Shown here: positions 36,641-48,678 of the stretch, piece by piece
Layout: every line of letters starts with the position of its first letter
How positions within the stretch are numbered: position 1 is the first letter of the stretch
NCBI GenBank assembly: GCA_014526335.1
Contig: JACTAT010000027.1
Coordinates: forward strand, 3,963,747 to 4,027,746
Source: Chrysaora quinquecirrha
Lineage: Eukaryota > Cnidaria > Scyphozoa > Semaeostomeae > Pelagiidae
DNA length: 64,000 bases
Direction of reading: 5' to 3'
Notes under the pieces: generated by a model
What the model saw: only the letters and a program-made list of their open reading frames with translations
What the model was told of the DNA's origin: nothing
The model's database searches: none
Position numbers and translations under genes: made by a program

Positions 36641-37025
36641 TGACCACACTCCTGCAACGACATCACCTTCGAACCGAAGTAGAACCGAGATATTATCTGT
36701 GAGATATGATCGTGTAATGAATAAACTGGACATCTTAAAAGCTACCACATTCACGGCAAATTGTGGCACTGCAAGCATCAACTTAGGCCATAATTTTATA
36801 TAACCTTCCATGTTTGGAAAACCGTCAGAATTCTGACAACATAAGAATGGGCAGAAAAGGTGCCAAAAAACGGCTGCTGAAAAAGGTAGAGTGATAGAAT
36901 AAACATTGTTCTGAAGATACTGCCAAGTTGAAGATTTCGGGCCGAATTGTCCTCTGATTCGCATCAACCACGTCTAATTTGGCGTGTTTCTCTGCTTGCA
37001 TACTGAAAGGTGATTTCTCTTGCAG
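36641..37025. other. Upstream region of gene A (likely 5' intron/UTR)
   Basis: No coding signal. It ends in a pyrimidine-rich TGATTTCTCTTGCAG acceptor, so at least the last part is intron between a non-coding first exon and the gene A start exon. Confidence 0.4.
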
Positions 37026-39039
37026 AAAATGTCGAGACTGTGTGTGTTTCTCCTCCTGGCTTTCTTGGTGGCAACAGCCTTAGCTGCTCCAATTGGTGAG
37101 AAGGATAAAACTGATGATAAGCCTGCTGATGATCAAACTAAAGCTGCAAACACCGAGACACAAAAGCCAGAAGCACAAGTAACTGAGCAAGAAGACAAGG
37201 AAGAAGATAAAACTGAAGACAAAGCTGGTGAACAAACTGAAGAAAAGACCGACGAGAAGACCGAGGAAAAGAAAGAAGAAAAAAGTGAAGAAAAAGTTGA
37301 AGAAAAAGCTGAGGCTAACGAAAATGAAGATGAAAAGGATGACAATGCAGAACAGTCTGAGAAGAAATGCGGCAGGTATAAGCAATATAAAATACCTTTA
37401 TTTTGCATTTATATGTGGCAACAGTATCTTTAAAATGCCAAAATAACCTAAAATCTAAGATAGCTCTACTATTGAAAAGTATTCATCCAACAAAGATGCA
37501 ATTGTTCTACAGAACCTGACGAGATCGTTGAGTAACTCTCCAAGTCTCTCCTCCAGTTTTTTGTTGTGTCTCAGCTATTATGAGCCTTCACCAGTGACAT
37601 AAATATCAACATATATTTGTCACTGATTTCCCATTTAGGCCCATATTAACACAAATTCTGGGTAGCCATTGCTGGGTTTGGACTTTCATATTGGATGGGC
37701 CTTTGGTTACCTTAAAGACGTTTTAAGGTTAATCTCCACCATAAATAAGAATGAATGTAGTGGGGTTCCACATGGATCGTGTTTGGCGCCTTTTCTTTTC
37801 AAACTGCACAGAATGGCTCCGAAAACTGTTTGAAAAACACCTGCCGATGAGACATAAGTGAATATCACGTCTACAGACCTAGTTGAGCTTCAACTGACTT
37901 GCGAAAAGAGCTAGAAAATAAATCAGGCTGGATGAGGATAGAAAAGCGTAGTTGGACTACTTCAAAAAGTGACTATATTCTCATAGGGTATGGACGACAT
38001 ATTGACAGGATAGAGACTTGCCCGATCTTGTCCTAATGGAGTTTACGTTATCAGAGCCGAAGGCGAAGCGAAATTAACTCTAACAGCACGTAGGCTAGGC
38101 AAAATTCACGGTGAAACGTTTGGTCCTTTCACCTTGGCTTCGATGGTGCATTAGTAGCTATATGTCAGTAAAATAGTCGTTATTAAAACATGAGATCGTT
38201 AGGATCAACTCACTGTTGTCCCCTTTAGGCCCAAATTAAACTATACCGGATAGCTATCGGTGTGTTTTGAAGTCCGCCCACTATCATTAGGTATTCCAAA
38301 AGCTGATTGGTGTTTAAAACACAATGCCAATTCAGCTTTTCTTTCTGATTGGTTCATTTTGAGCCGCATCTGGGTATAAACTTTGCCTTAGTCTATTGTT
38401 TCGGCCTGTTTCTGACGTTCATACTCTGAAGAGTGTCAGACGAAAAAAGCTTTTAAACATGCCCGAAAATGTTTCCGCTGTTTATCGTAATTTTTGTACA
38501 ACTCAAAGACTATTCTAAAAGTGTTTCATTTATATTTTAGCTGTGGTGGACATCACGGAGGCCATCATGTAGCACATCACGTTGAGCATATTGAACCTGT
38601 TCACGTCCATGCAGAACCAGTGCACCACGTGGTCGGAGCACATGTACACAACCACGAGTATCCTCATGTCGCTACTCACCATGGAGACCACTTTGCAGTT
38701 GATACTGGTGTAGCAGGCCATGTTTTCGGTGGTCATGGTTACGGCGGCCATCATGGCGGACACGGCGGATACGGTGGATACGGAGGATATGGCGGATATG
38801 GCGGACATGGTTATGGTCATGGACACGGTCACGGACATGCTGTCCATGTTCACCATACTGAGCATGTAGAGCCTTGTCATACCGTGTATGTTCATCACGG
38901 ACACCACGGCGGACACGGTTGCCATGGATATGGTGGTTATGGTGGCCATGGAGCTCATTTCGAAGGTGACGCAGCAGATAATGTGGAGGAGAAAGAGAAT
39001 GAAAATGCAGAAACAGCCCAAGAAGAAGATGAAGAGTAA
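37026..39039 (+). CDS. Gene A: secreted acidic + His/Gly-rich protein, two coding exons
   Basis: Exon 37026-37375 follows a TTCTCTTGCAG acceptor; ATG is at 37029. It ends GGCAG/GTATAAG in phase 2. Exon 38541-39039 follows TATATTTTAG and continues in phase, giving 281 residues. The signal peptide runs to ALA/API (about residue 20). A lysine/glutamate low-complexity domain follows (EEKTDEKTEEKKEEKSEEK-type words, about 21-112), then Cys-Gly-Ser-Cys at the junction. The His/Gly domain (about 116-265) has GGHHGG, GYGGYGGYGG and GHGHGHGH runs and two more Cys. The tail is acidic. No known domain is recognised. Its composition resembles metal-binding structural proteins such as Nereis jaw or squid beak histidine-rich proteins; this is an analogy, not homology. 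Genes B and C nearby have the same plan. Confidence 0.85.
37376..38540 (+). other. Intron of gene A
   Basis: GT-AG intron of 1165 bp, phase 2. No gene or mobile element was recognised inside. Confidence 0.75.
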
Positions 39040-39173
39040 ACATGGATTCTAGAAATTTATAATATGATTCATTAATGAATTGAGATAATTTTTGATACAT
39101 CAAAAAATCACTTTTAAACGTCTGTATCATTGCTTACGATCTATGCAATAGATAACTGCTGCATACAGTATAT

Positions 39174-39179
39174 AATAAA
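39174..39179 (+). terminator. Poly(A) signal of gene A
   Basis: AATAAA lies about 135 bp after the gene A stop codon. Confidence 0.55.
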
Positions 39180-39262
39180 TTTGTTAGTCAGTGAAAGCGT
39201 GTGTAACTTTCTCCATATAAAATCTGTTTTTGAAACTCGTGCTGATGAATCGAGAGTCGTAA

Positions 39263-39482
39263 GGCCCTGGCCATACATTTTGTGAAACGTTATCAAACAA
39301 TTTGTCAAAAGTTTGTCAAATATTTGAAAATTCCTCATCAAGTAATGTTTCAAAGTCTGGTCACGTCACAAAACATTGCTTGACAAGCTAAGCAAAAGAT
39401 GATGCGCGATATTTTTTAAAAAGTTTAAAAACATTTTGCTTGACAAGCAAATTTCAAATGTGTGCCAAAAATTGTTTGATTA
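39263..39482. mobile_element. Truncated PIF/Harbinger-like MITE
   Basis: It begins TAA/GGCCCTGGCCA like the intact element at 63346-63626. It shares the internal words TTTGTCAAA, GTCTGGTCACGTCACAAAAC and TGCTTGACAAGC. The right inverted end is lost or diverged after AATTGTTTGAT. Confidence 0.7.
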
Positions 39483-41149
39483 TATCAACTCTTCGCAAAC
39501 AGCAGCGACAGCCTTCCCTAAAAAACTGCGGCCTGTCTGTAGCTACAGCAAATCATCCAGGGAAGGTTGACAGAGGACTTCCGAAAGACTTTACCAAACC
39601 AGTGTCACATGATCACTGACGATTTGGCAGAAAGAGGTAATATGCAAATTGATCCACGTGATCATTTGTCACGTGATCATTAACAAGATAGTCAGTTCAT
39701 TTACCAAACACTCCACATAATGGCCAATCAGAAGGCTTGCTCAGGTTTTGGGGATTCAATTCAATAGATAAAGCTAAAAAGTCTCAGCCTCCTAAAATTC
39801 TGCGCAACCTCGTTCTGAAGACATAATGCTGCATTTCTGACTAATCAAAGAACTGTGAAATCTACAAGTAAGAGCTGGGAGACAGTGGCGTAGCAAGACA
39901 TCCAACATTGCAGGGGCAGAATGGCGTAGTCAAAAAAATTAGGGCGTGGTTTTCAGAAAAATAACTAGGTTGTACCATACAACATTTTTACATCATATTT
40001 AGCCTGTATAAAAAACTTATCTGGGCAATGATTGGAGGGGGGGGGTGACAAAAAACCCTTTGCCTCCTGTCTTCAAAATCAATTGCATTTGTAGTAGTAA
40101 AGACCAAAAACCTTTCATGATGTCGATTAAATCTGATAATAGGAGAAAAGGTAAGAATGTATTTTGGATAGAGCGGTTGAATGATATGAATCGAAGAAGT
40201 AATCAACAAACTGCGGACACTTGGCTTGCTTGACTAACAGAGTATTGTTCAGGCAAACCTTCTCCGTGAAAGCTGATTGGTAGACTCAATACATACACAA
40301 GTCGTTCGTAATTTGTCTATTGAATTGAATTGCGTCTAGCCCAGCGCGACCAGAAGAGCAGGGACTCTCTAGATCAAGCCGTTTATAAAATATTTCGGTA
40401 AAGTATTGGAAAGTCGACTAAAATAAATCAACAACACCAGTAATATGAAGTTCGAAGACATAAGATTGCATTATCAAAACATTGCCGTCAAGACATAAGA
40501 TAGCAGTACATTCATTTGAGAATCTCAAAAACCCACGCCCCTGGACGGCCAAATGTCCTCCTACGTGTACGAACCCCCTTTTTTACAACACAGTACCAAA
40601 AATATCAATACCATGCTAAAAAAACCTATGAAAATGTGATCTATAACCAAGTCTTCACTTCTCGATGACGGGTGGGAGCATTGCACAAAAACAATCAAAA
40701 TCAGATCTCCATGAATCGAAGCATGTTGATCATGACCTTACAACGGGTACCGTATGAACAACGTTTCATGTCACTGATTCCTGTTTACTTGTTATCGTTG
40801 ATACTCAACACAAACAACTACATTTTGTAGGGTAAGTATTGAATTTTAAATTTTTGTATTTTGTTTAATGCAACGTTATTCAAAAGGTATATAAATTTCA
40901 AACAAAGTTTTCTCGTCTGTGGAGTAAATTAAGTATGTCTTGCTATAAATTTCTTATATTAAACTGTTTTCTCTACCTATAAATTTCTTATATATTAAAC
41001 TGTTTGCTCTAGAGTTAGAACTTTAGTTGATTTTAAAACTCAGAAATTGTTTGTTATTCCGTCTTTGACTTGTTGAACAACAAAGTTTAATCTGGGCATG
41101 AAAGTGTCAACAATAGTCATGAGAAAGCATCTATTAACGTGTCGAATAG
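39483..41149. other. Intergenic, no gene seen
   Basis: No supported exon. A GAATTGAATTG motif lies at 40321 and a run of nine G at 40036-40044. Repeated CACGTGATCAT words occur near 39655-39680. Confidence 0.4.
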
Positions 41150-41990
41150 GGTATGGAAAATGCACTACTACCAGATGTCGTATAGGATAGACCTTCAAGA
41201 ACACGCTTCAAAATGAAGATGTGAGGGAATACGGCATGAAGTGAAGATGCTAATAAATGAAGTAGGAAATGAAGATGCCTATGGGTACATAGGGAAAATA
41301 GTACGAAACGAAATGGTAATTTACGTGGTATAAAATCTAATTAAATTGGTATGAAATTAAGACGCTCATGATTATGATAACGAATAAAGATGCTAAAAGT
41401 ATCAAATGAAGATGCTAATGAAAAAAGTGGGAAATGAAGATTCTAATGAATACAGTATGAAATGAACATTCTGATGAATACAGTAGAAGATTAAGATGCT
41501 AATCAATACGGTATGAAATGAAGATACCAATGAATACAGTATGAAATGAAGATGCCAATGAATACAGTATGAAATTAAGATGCGAATGAATACAGTATGA
41601 AATGAAGATGCTAATGAATACAGTATGAAATTAAGATGCCAATGAATACAGTAGGAAATAAAGATGGTAATGATCGATGTACGAAGTAGGAAATGATGTT
41701 GCTAATTAATATAATACGAAATGAAAGTGCTTATGAATCAGTATGGAATAAAGATGCAAACTTATAAGATTTGAAAGGTCAAGATTTGAAACCTAATTAG
41801 TACCTTCTAATTAGTTCCTTCTAATAAAACCTTATTAGTACCAAATGATGATGCTGATAAACATGAAATGAAAAGAAGATTATAAGGTCCCAATGGAGAC
41901 GCCATTGATTATGACATGTGAAGAATATCTTTTGAATACTGTATATGATGAAAATGCAGATGAAAGTGACATGAGGTGAAATGAGGACAA
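41150..41990 (+). repeat. 28-bp minisatellite 'AATGAATACAGTATGAAATG AAGATGCT'
   Basis: About twenty degenerate copies of a unit built from AATGAATACAGTATG and AAATGAAGATGC occupy the upstream region of gene B. They are most regular between 41400 and 41660. Despite many ATG triplets there is no long open frame. Confidence 0.85.
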
Positions 41991-42109
41991 TGTTTCAAAA
42001 ACACCATGCATCATTTACAGACAGCGTTGTTCTCTGTTTTGTTTTTAGCCCCCCACAAGCATACCCTATCATCTTCGTTTTTAATAACAATTGCTTTCTT
42101 TTTATTCAG

Positions 42110-44755
42110 AAATTTAGGTTATAGACAATGAAGATTACAGTAGCATTGATCCTGGCCTTAGGCCTTGCATTTGTTGCCAGTGCACCAATAGATCTTAATG
42201 ATCAAGAAGCAAGCAAGGAAGTTGCCATTGTCAATGATGTACAAGATGATGGCCAGAAGAGAGATGTAGCCCCAGCGAAGGAACAAAAAGAAGAAGGAGA
42301 AGGTAAGCAAGTGACTGTTTAGCTTTTCACCTCTAAGAGTCTTCAATAATGTCTAATATTTGACAAGGCGACAGTTAATAGTCCGGGCAAGAGGTTCATT
42401 CTTTCTATTAGATACCTCATAAGAAACTAAACAAACACTTGACAATATTTTTTGTGAAGAAAAGGTGAAATCATTCATATAAGAGAGTCATATAAGAGGT
42501 TAGGCCTTAGGTCAGGTACCAACCTTACATAGTAATATGCAAGACTTTGGTACTCGTCTGAACGAGTCTAAAACTCTCGAGTTAATCACTTGTCAGCCCA
42601 GGTCCGGTGTTGGTGTGATTAGCACTTGCGCTTCTCACGCAATAAACCCCGGTTCGATTCTCACACATGTCACTGACAAGCTCCAATAAGAGTGAAACGC
42701 GTCTGGCATTTGAGAATGGGGCGGCTGGTGAAATTAAATCTAAAATTGCGTTCAAAATTTTCAGAAGAAGAAGACGAAGAGGAGGAAGAAGATGAAGAAA
42801 AGCAAAAATCAACAAGAACAACAACAACAATTGCCACAGCAACAACAACAACAACAACCACAACAGCAACCTCAACAACCAGCAGGCCAACAACAGCAAC
42901 AACCTGCCGTAAATCCGGCCACCCAGCAAACTGGAGCCGCTCAACAACCTGCCGCCCAGCAAGGACAACAACAACAACAAGATGAAGACAAAGATGATGA
43001 GGATGATGAAGAAGATGATGAGAACAAGGAAGGTGATGATAGTGAGGAAGATGATGAAGAAGATGATAAGAAGAAGAAGGAAGAAGCCGCTGACGACAAG
43101 AAGGAAACAGAAGAAGAAGGGTGAGTAATCTACATAACCTATTAGTTACACTGTTTATTACAGCAACCGTCCCTGTTTTAGAACTATTGAAACTGCTTCC
43201 TTGCTCCAAAAGTAAGGACTGAAATGAAGAAAAGAACAATAAGAAGCTTAAAAATTTTTTGTCAATAACAAACGAAAGATTAAAATTGTTTGCTGTCAAC
43301 TGGAAATTCGACTGTATTTCCCAAAAGTCACAATCAGAGCAAGAGCAAGCTTTCTGTCGCTTCGATTTTGACCTTCATTAATTCTCACCGAATTTAGAAT
43401 GCTTTACAGTAGACCACTTCAAAGAGGTTTTTTGGAAGATGCAAGACATCCTGAGAAAGGGAATCCTCTCCGCGTGCAACGACCTGGTCGCATTAGGAGA
43501 GGTAGTGCAGCAAATTATGCTTCCAATTCAATTCCCAGCTTGTCTGCCCAAGTAGGCATTTAATCATGCATTTTCCTTTTTGTTTGTATTTTGCATCTTT
43601 TTTCCTGACTTTCTACAGATATTTTAAACATTTATTTTCGCAGATTCCTTTTCTCTCCTTTTCTTCAATTTTTCGTGAATTTTTTGTGAAATTTATTGCA
43701 GTACCTCTCCTAAATCGACCACAATCCATGTCGTTGCACGTGGAGAGGATTCCCTTACTCAAGATATCAGCCATCTTCCAGAAAAATGTCGAGTCAACCC
43801 AGACCTCTTTGAAAAGGTCTATTGACATATCCTTTCGCCAACTCTACGGTTCTCTTGTCCTATACCTTAGCTTTTTACTCAAACTATCTGACACTATAAC
43901 TAGGCAAGGGTCTACTCTACCGAGATAGCGATTTACGGTGGTTTTTACTTATGGAAAACAGAATGTTCTCAAAAACTCCAATCCAGCTAACAAATTGTCT
44001 CGGTACACTGTCAAATTACTTAGAACACAAGAGACTTGAAAGTCACTGGCCTTCTTGCCATAATAACTATGATAACTACATAGAATACAGAGAATGCAAT
44101 GAGAGAAATATCGTGATTACACATAATAAGAAAGTCATCGGGCGGAGATACAGAGGAGGAGATACAGAAAATGAGAACGGTTAGGAGAATATGGAAATTG
44201 ATCAACTAACCTGGCTTTCAAAGAGGATTCACACAGAGAGGATTCCGTGTAGCTGGATGTATACGAGATAAATTGATGAATAAAATTAATCAATCAATGT
44301 ATACAAAGAAGAAGAAAACAGAGATTGATCATGATATAATGGATGATCGTTCTTATTCTAGCGATCAAAGACATGGACTAGTCCATGGACATGGCCACAC
44401 TGACCACCACCCATTGGCTCCGTTTGACCAGCACTACGTTGCCCCAGCAATACATCACTACCCTGCCCCAGTTGTTCATCACGAACATCACCATGGTCAC
44501 CATGGATACGGAGGTCACCACGGTGGTGACCATGGTTATGGCGGTCACCATGGACACGGTGGTCATCATGGAGATAACCATCATGGACATCACGTTCTTC
44601 ATCTTCACCATCAACATCATCCAGAGCCAGCTAAAGTCGTCCATGTTCTCCATGACGACCATCACCATGGTCACCACGGCCATCATGGGGTGCATGTTTC
44701 ATACGGCCATCATGGCGGCCATCACGGGGGCTCGCATGCAGGAGGTCATGCATAA
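42110..44755 (+). CDS. Gene B: secreted acidic/Gln-rich + His/Gly-rich protein, three coding exons
   Basis: Exon 42110-42302 follows a TTTTTATTCAG acceptor, starts at ATG 42128 and ends AGAAG/GTAAGC (phase 1). Exon 42765-43120 follows AAAATTTTCAG and ends AGAAGG/GTGAGT (phase 2). Exon 44362-44755 follows TCTTATTCTAG. The signal peptide ends VASA/PID (about residue 19), an acidic stretch follows, then Gln-rich runs (QQQQQ with Pro), then Asp/Glu/Lys runs (DDEDDEEDDEN-like), then His/Gly (GHHGYGGHHGGDHGYGG). In the assembly, exon 2 begins in the E/D-rich frame but the Gln-rich part lies in another. One surplus A in the A5 run at 42804-42808 explains this exactly and gives 307 residues. Both outer phases fit the correction. 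There is no known domain; it is a sister of genes A and C. Confidence 0.8.
42586..42700 (+). mobile_element. tRNA-like SINE fragment in gene B intron 1
   Basis: GGTGTGATTAGCACTTGCG and CCCCGGTTCGATTCTCAC are spaced like tRNA A and B boxes. It lies just upstream of the exon 2 acceptor at 42764. The 3' limit of the element is unclear. Confidence 0.5.
43411..43828. repeat. Inverted repeat in gene B intron 2
   Basis: The left arm (about 43411-43520) contains CTTCAAAGAGGTTTTTTGGA and GGGAATCCTCTCCGCGTGCA. The right arm (about 43690-43826) is its imperfect reverse complement, with TGCACGTGGAGAGGATTCCC and CCTCTTTGAAAAGG. The spacer is about 170 bp. Both arms read similarly in translation (FKEV, FWKMxDIL, KGILSxCND), so they may be an inverted duplicate of an old coding fragment. 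Confidence 0.65.
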
Positions 44756-44871
44756 ACAGACGAAGACGCAGCACAATTACTGAAGACTGATTTTCACTTG
44801 ACCGAAGACAAAATCGACAGAAGACCTTACATGAGAATATACTTTGAAAACTTACTGACTTAAAGCAAAAA

Positions 44872-44877
44872 TAAAGT
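44872..44877 (+). terminator. Poly(A) signal of gene B
   Basis: AATAAA lies about 117 bp after the stop; a second AATAAAG lies near 44922. Confidence 0.55.
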
Positions 44878-45479
44878 ACTTGTAAATAACTACTTCCCCA
44901 GGAATAATGTTTTCCACGTAGAAATAAAGATATGAGCTTAGCGTAAGTCATTTATCATGAAAATCAGATCGGTTGTGAATGAAATGAACTTTTGTGTTAC
45001 TGAACCAACTGTTTGATGGCTGACTTTTGAGTAGGTTTCTAATACTAATTTCGAATGCGTAATCAGTCTAGACAAGTCTACATTGCAAATAATTACAAAT
45101 CCTGAGGCACTTTCAGTGGTTTGTGAAAAAGAAAGATTGCATCATTTAATATACTGTAATAGGAACAGAGAAGAGTCTCCAGGAAGAAGACAAGTCAATT
45201 TTGCTTATTGAATGTTCAAGTTCTGTAAACGATAACAGGGAGGTTGTGTTTTGGGAGAATGTTTTAAGACTGAATACCCTTTTTGGCAATGTGCGAGCTC
45301 GTGAAAAAAAGGATTTTGGAATGATGTTGAGTTGAAATGCCTCGCTGATGGTACACTTTGCTCTAATTGGAGGCTTAAGTACATTGAGCATAGAAGCATT
45401 ATGTTAAAACAATATAAGTTTAGAGCTTGGAGCATTATGCAGTGCTTTTTGCAGTGCAGTGCAATAAGAGTAGTCGCAT
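44878..45479. other. Intergenic or intronic, nothing recognised
   Basis: No coding exon seen. If the exon at 46084 belongs to gene B, this would be intron. Confidence 0.35.
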
Positions 45480-46020
45480 TAAGGTGGTAACGCGGTCAGA
45501 AAATGGCTAGTCTGTATGAATACTAAATTGCTGAGAAGTCTGTTGATCAACAGAATCCACTGACTTCCATGCAATCACTCAAAACTACAGTTACAGTGTA
45601 GGATATCTCTGTTGCTTGATACAGTAGATTTTGAGCATAACTCATGGCCAATGGGGATAGCCACATAAAAAGGGGAAACGCGGTCAAAAAAATGGCTAGT
45701 CTTGTATACTAAAGCGTATAAAAAAGTATTTACCGGGAAAACCTCCTGACGCATTTTCATTCAACTTCCCAAAAGTTAATGACAGTGCAGGAAGTCAAGT
45801 CTGATAACTTGTTAGATTGCTAACGACTCAAGCAATAAGTCTTAAGCAGTCGAAAGTATAAAAGCGAAGAAACGGTGGTATAGTGGTGGTCAGAAACATG
45901 GCTAGTCTTGTATACTAAAATGTATAAAAGTCTGAGAAAACCTCCTGACGCACTTCTATTCAATTACCCAAAACTGCAGTGACAGTGAATGATGTCTCCT
46001 TGGCTTGTTAGAATCTGAGC
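45480..46020 (+). repeat. About 200-bp tandem repeat, three copies
   Basis: ACGCGGTCAGAAAATGGCTA, GGTCAAAAAAATGGCTAGTC and GGTCAGAAACATGGCTAGTC head three copies at about 45491, 45678 and 45890. Each is followed by GTATACTAAA words and, in the last two, by ACCTCCTGACGCA and a GACAGTG word. Confidence 0.75.
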
Positions 46021-46083
46021 TTAATATTATCGCGGATTTCTTCAAAACTACGTTTTACTGATCAAATAATTTATTTACCACAG

Positions 46084-46462
46084 CAAACAAAGACATGGAA
46101 TGGGACACGGATATGGTGGACATGGATACGGCGGACATGGCGGACATGGTGGTCATGGATATGGCTTCGGACATGGCTATGACTCTCACATCGGACATGC
46201 TTATGCTGGAATAAATCACATCGTTGATACCGAGCCTGCAATCCATCATTTCCCTGGACATCATGGCGGACACCACGGCGGACACCACGGAGGACATCAT
46301 GGATACGGCGGACACCATGGTGGATATGGCGGCCATCATGGCGGACATCATGGCGCTGTTCATGTTTTACATCACAACGGACACCACGGTGGGCACCATG
46401 GCGGACATCATGGCGGTTATGGTGGACATGGTGGACATCATGGTGGATTCGGACATCATTAA
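46084..46462 (+). CDS. Orphan His/Gly-rich terminal exon, related to genes A and B
   Basis: The exon follows a TTTATTTACCACAG acceptor, is open in phase 2 and ends in TAA; it would encode 125 residues. It begins KQRHGMGHGYGGHGYGG, matching the start of gene B exon 3 (DQRHGLVHGHGH). The rest is GHHGGHHGGHHGGHHGYGG-like with a short IVDTEPAIHHFPG spacer. No signal-peptide exon is found between 44756 and 46083, where only tandem repeats lie. The simplest reading is an alternative 3' exon of gene B, since both acceptors share phase 2. Otherwise it is a duplicated gene that lost its 5' exons. An ATG at 46100 could in principle start an unspliced, leaderless form. Confidence 0.7.
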
Positions 46463-46816
46463 TCACGAGCTTAGCCAATGCAAACACTCAAGTCAAGAAA
46501 TGCAAATGAAACATAGCGTAATGGATCGTATATAGACAGGCCTCACTTCACTGACAGCAGATACTTTTATTCGTATTGCTATACAAGCATATACAATCAG
46601 AGACTTAAATACATAATACTATATTTAGAATAATTACTGAAAAAATGGAAAATTCTAAAAACGCACTCACATTTTCTTTTTCTCTTGCTAAGAGTAGAGT
46701 TGCTCTCCGGATTATCCATAAAGAAAAAACTTCAAGTGTAGTCTTTCTTTACTGATTTTAGCCATGTTGGTGAACATTTCTTTTCACTGATTTTCACTGA
46801 TACAGCATGCTGTAAA

Positions 46817-46822
46817 AATAAA
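46817..46822 (+). terminator. Poly(A) signal after the orphan exon
   Basis: AATAAA lies about 355 bp downstream of the stop codon at 46462. Confidence 0.4.
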
Positions 46823-47057
46823 TTGAAAATATAATAGCGGCTTAGAGAGCTCTTTATTCGGGCATGTACCACAGAGAGGCAATGCTACCTAAAATGCTAA
46901 TCAGAAACAATGGCATATTTTCCAAAAGTTTGGCAAGTTTACCTGCGATTAGAGCGATTGTTTTTTTTGTATCAAGACCATTACACATTTTTGTTTATAA
47001 GAAACCGGTTTATAAGAAACCAAGATCAAGAGACGCACAGAATTCAAGAAACTTTTA

Positions 47058-47572
47058 AGGCCTTGTTTACACGAGGCCCGTTCACTTTTGATCCCTATAA
47101 AAAGTGATACGGGTATGTTGCGTTTATACGGCGCCGCACAGCTTTTGTTATTGATAGGCTTTCCGTAGACTTACTTCATGAGTCGTTGTTATCGCTGTTG
47201 AATTGAATTGCTGGACGCTCAAACTACTGAAGCGAACAACAACGACATCAATTCAATTCAATTTGAGCGAAAGTTACGGACCCGGGCAAGGTTAGGCTTT
47301 CCGTTTACACAAGTGCAGATTCGCATGAAATAGAGGCCTAAGTAACGAACTGAAATTCGAAAAAATGTGGGCATATGCGCATAACACATAAACGTGTTTC
47401 AAAGCGGATCAAAAGTAAGCCAGATTGGTTGTTTACACGAGACCAGATCACTTTGGAAACATCTTGCTAAAAGGATCAGAACTGATCTGGCTATCCGTAT
47501 TGATTTTGATGCAGATTGCTTGGCCTCATGTAAACGGGAAGCGTATCCGTATCAATGTTTGTAAACGGGGCT
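47058..47572. mobile_element. MITE-like element with TAAGGCCTTGTTTACA ends
   Basis: The left end TAAGGCCTTGTTTACACGAG and right end TTTGTAAACGGGGCTTA are imperfect inverted repeats. Internal TGTTTACACGAGACC and CATGTAAACGGGAAGC repeat the terminal words. It contains a GAATTGAATTG...CAATTCAATTC inverted pair at 47198-47268. The ends resemble PIF/Harbinger-type termini, but the flanking target site is not a clean duplicate. Confidence 0.6.
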
Positions 47573-48318
47573 TAGGACTACATCAACATAATTAAGAAAT
47601 TTTAGAAATTTAAAGTCTGTTACTAAACCAGAGGGTATTGGTCTAACAACGTATTCGCGACTTATTTTCTGACAAAGACTCTTATCCCTCATAACCTATT
47701 TTGCGATCTATTTACTTTTCTTATCCATTTTAAAAACGACATTTAGGGAGGCATAACTTGAATCAAAGAAAGTATTAAGAAACCTTTAAGAAACTTTTGT
47801 ACTGAAATAGGGTAAAAAATTAAGAAACTTTTTGAACTACGCCCCAAGTTAGGTTTCTTATAAAATACAAAACGTGTAATTACGAAAAATTTAATTTGAA
47901 TATGAGGACTCTTTCTCGGCCATAACAATGGTGAAATATGACAATCATCGTAATTTTCTGCTGGTTTGCCTGTGGTATTTGCTGTTGCAGCTCCCAGAAG
48001 GTCAGAACAATACAAAACTTTGGCCTTCTCTCTCAAGAGAACGCGAAAGCAACGCGGAGATGACGTATCACCCAGAAGGTTGAATATCAGACGCAGACGC
48101 GGGAAAATGACTAGTGCCCAGATTCTTTGTCTGCTCGCGACGTCTTCTTTACTTATAGCGTCCTATTGCTAGAACAGACTTAGCTATAACAAAAATTCAC
48201 AACATAATTTTGTCTTGGCTATGTTCAATATCATATTCTAATATCTTCTAAACGCAGAAAAAGCAGTAATTCATAAAATAAATAAGGAACTATTAAATCA
48301 ATAGAACACCATAAAATA
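47573..48318. other. Intergenic, nothing recognised
   Basis: No exon or repeat supported. Confidence 0.35.
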
Positions 48319-48319
48319 C

Positions 48320-48678
48320 CGTGTGACGTCATCACAACTCTATTTTCAGAACTTAAATGCGTCAAAAATTATGCGCAAACGTGCAGAATAAGGCAAATTT
48401 GTCAAATACTGTATTGCCTGAGATATGGCCATCCGAAGAAAAACATGTCAATAGGAAATCACTGTACTTTGCGCCTTATTGCTTTATGAACCAGAGCAAA
48501 ACTACAGCGTTTCCTATTGAAATGCAGCTAGTATTTCTTAGGATGGCCATATCTCAGATAATATCTAACATATTTGACTGATTTTTTATAGATTTCTGCA
48601 CTTCATTTTTCTATGCTTTTTAAGAAAATGAAGAGCATATTGAGAAGTTCTAAAAATAGAATTTTGTGACGTCACGTC
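48320..48678. mobile_element. Fold-back MITE with GTGACGTCA ends
   Basis: The left arm GTGTGACGTCATCACAACTC then TATTTTCAGAACTT is mirrored on the right by AAGTTCTAAAAATAGAATTT then TGTGACGTCAC. Inside, GAGATATGGCCATCC and CAATAGGAAA at 48418-48456 are mirrored by TTTCCTATTG and GGATGGCCATATCTC at 48510-48560. Nearly the whole element could fold as one hairpin. Confidence 0.75.

Noticed and set aside
38530..39130. Minus-strand frames of 152-163 codons over gene A exon 2
   Set aside because: Antisense of the CAT/GGN-rich His/Gly exon; no start or splice support.
42692..43299. Minus-strand and alternative plus-strand frames over gene B exon 2 (Leu- and Thr-rich)
   Set aside because: Shadows of the CAA/GAA/GAT repeats; splice phases support the Gln-rich and acid-rich frame.
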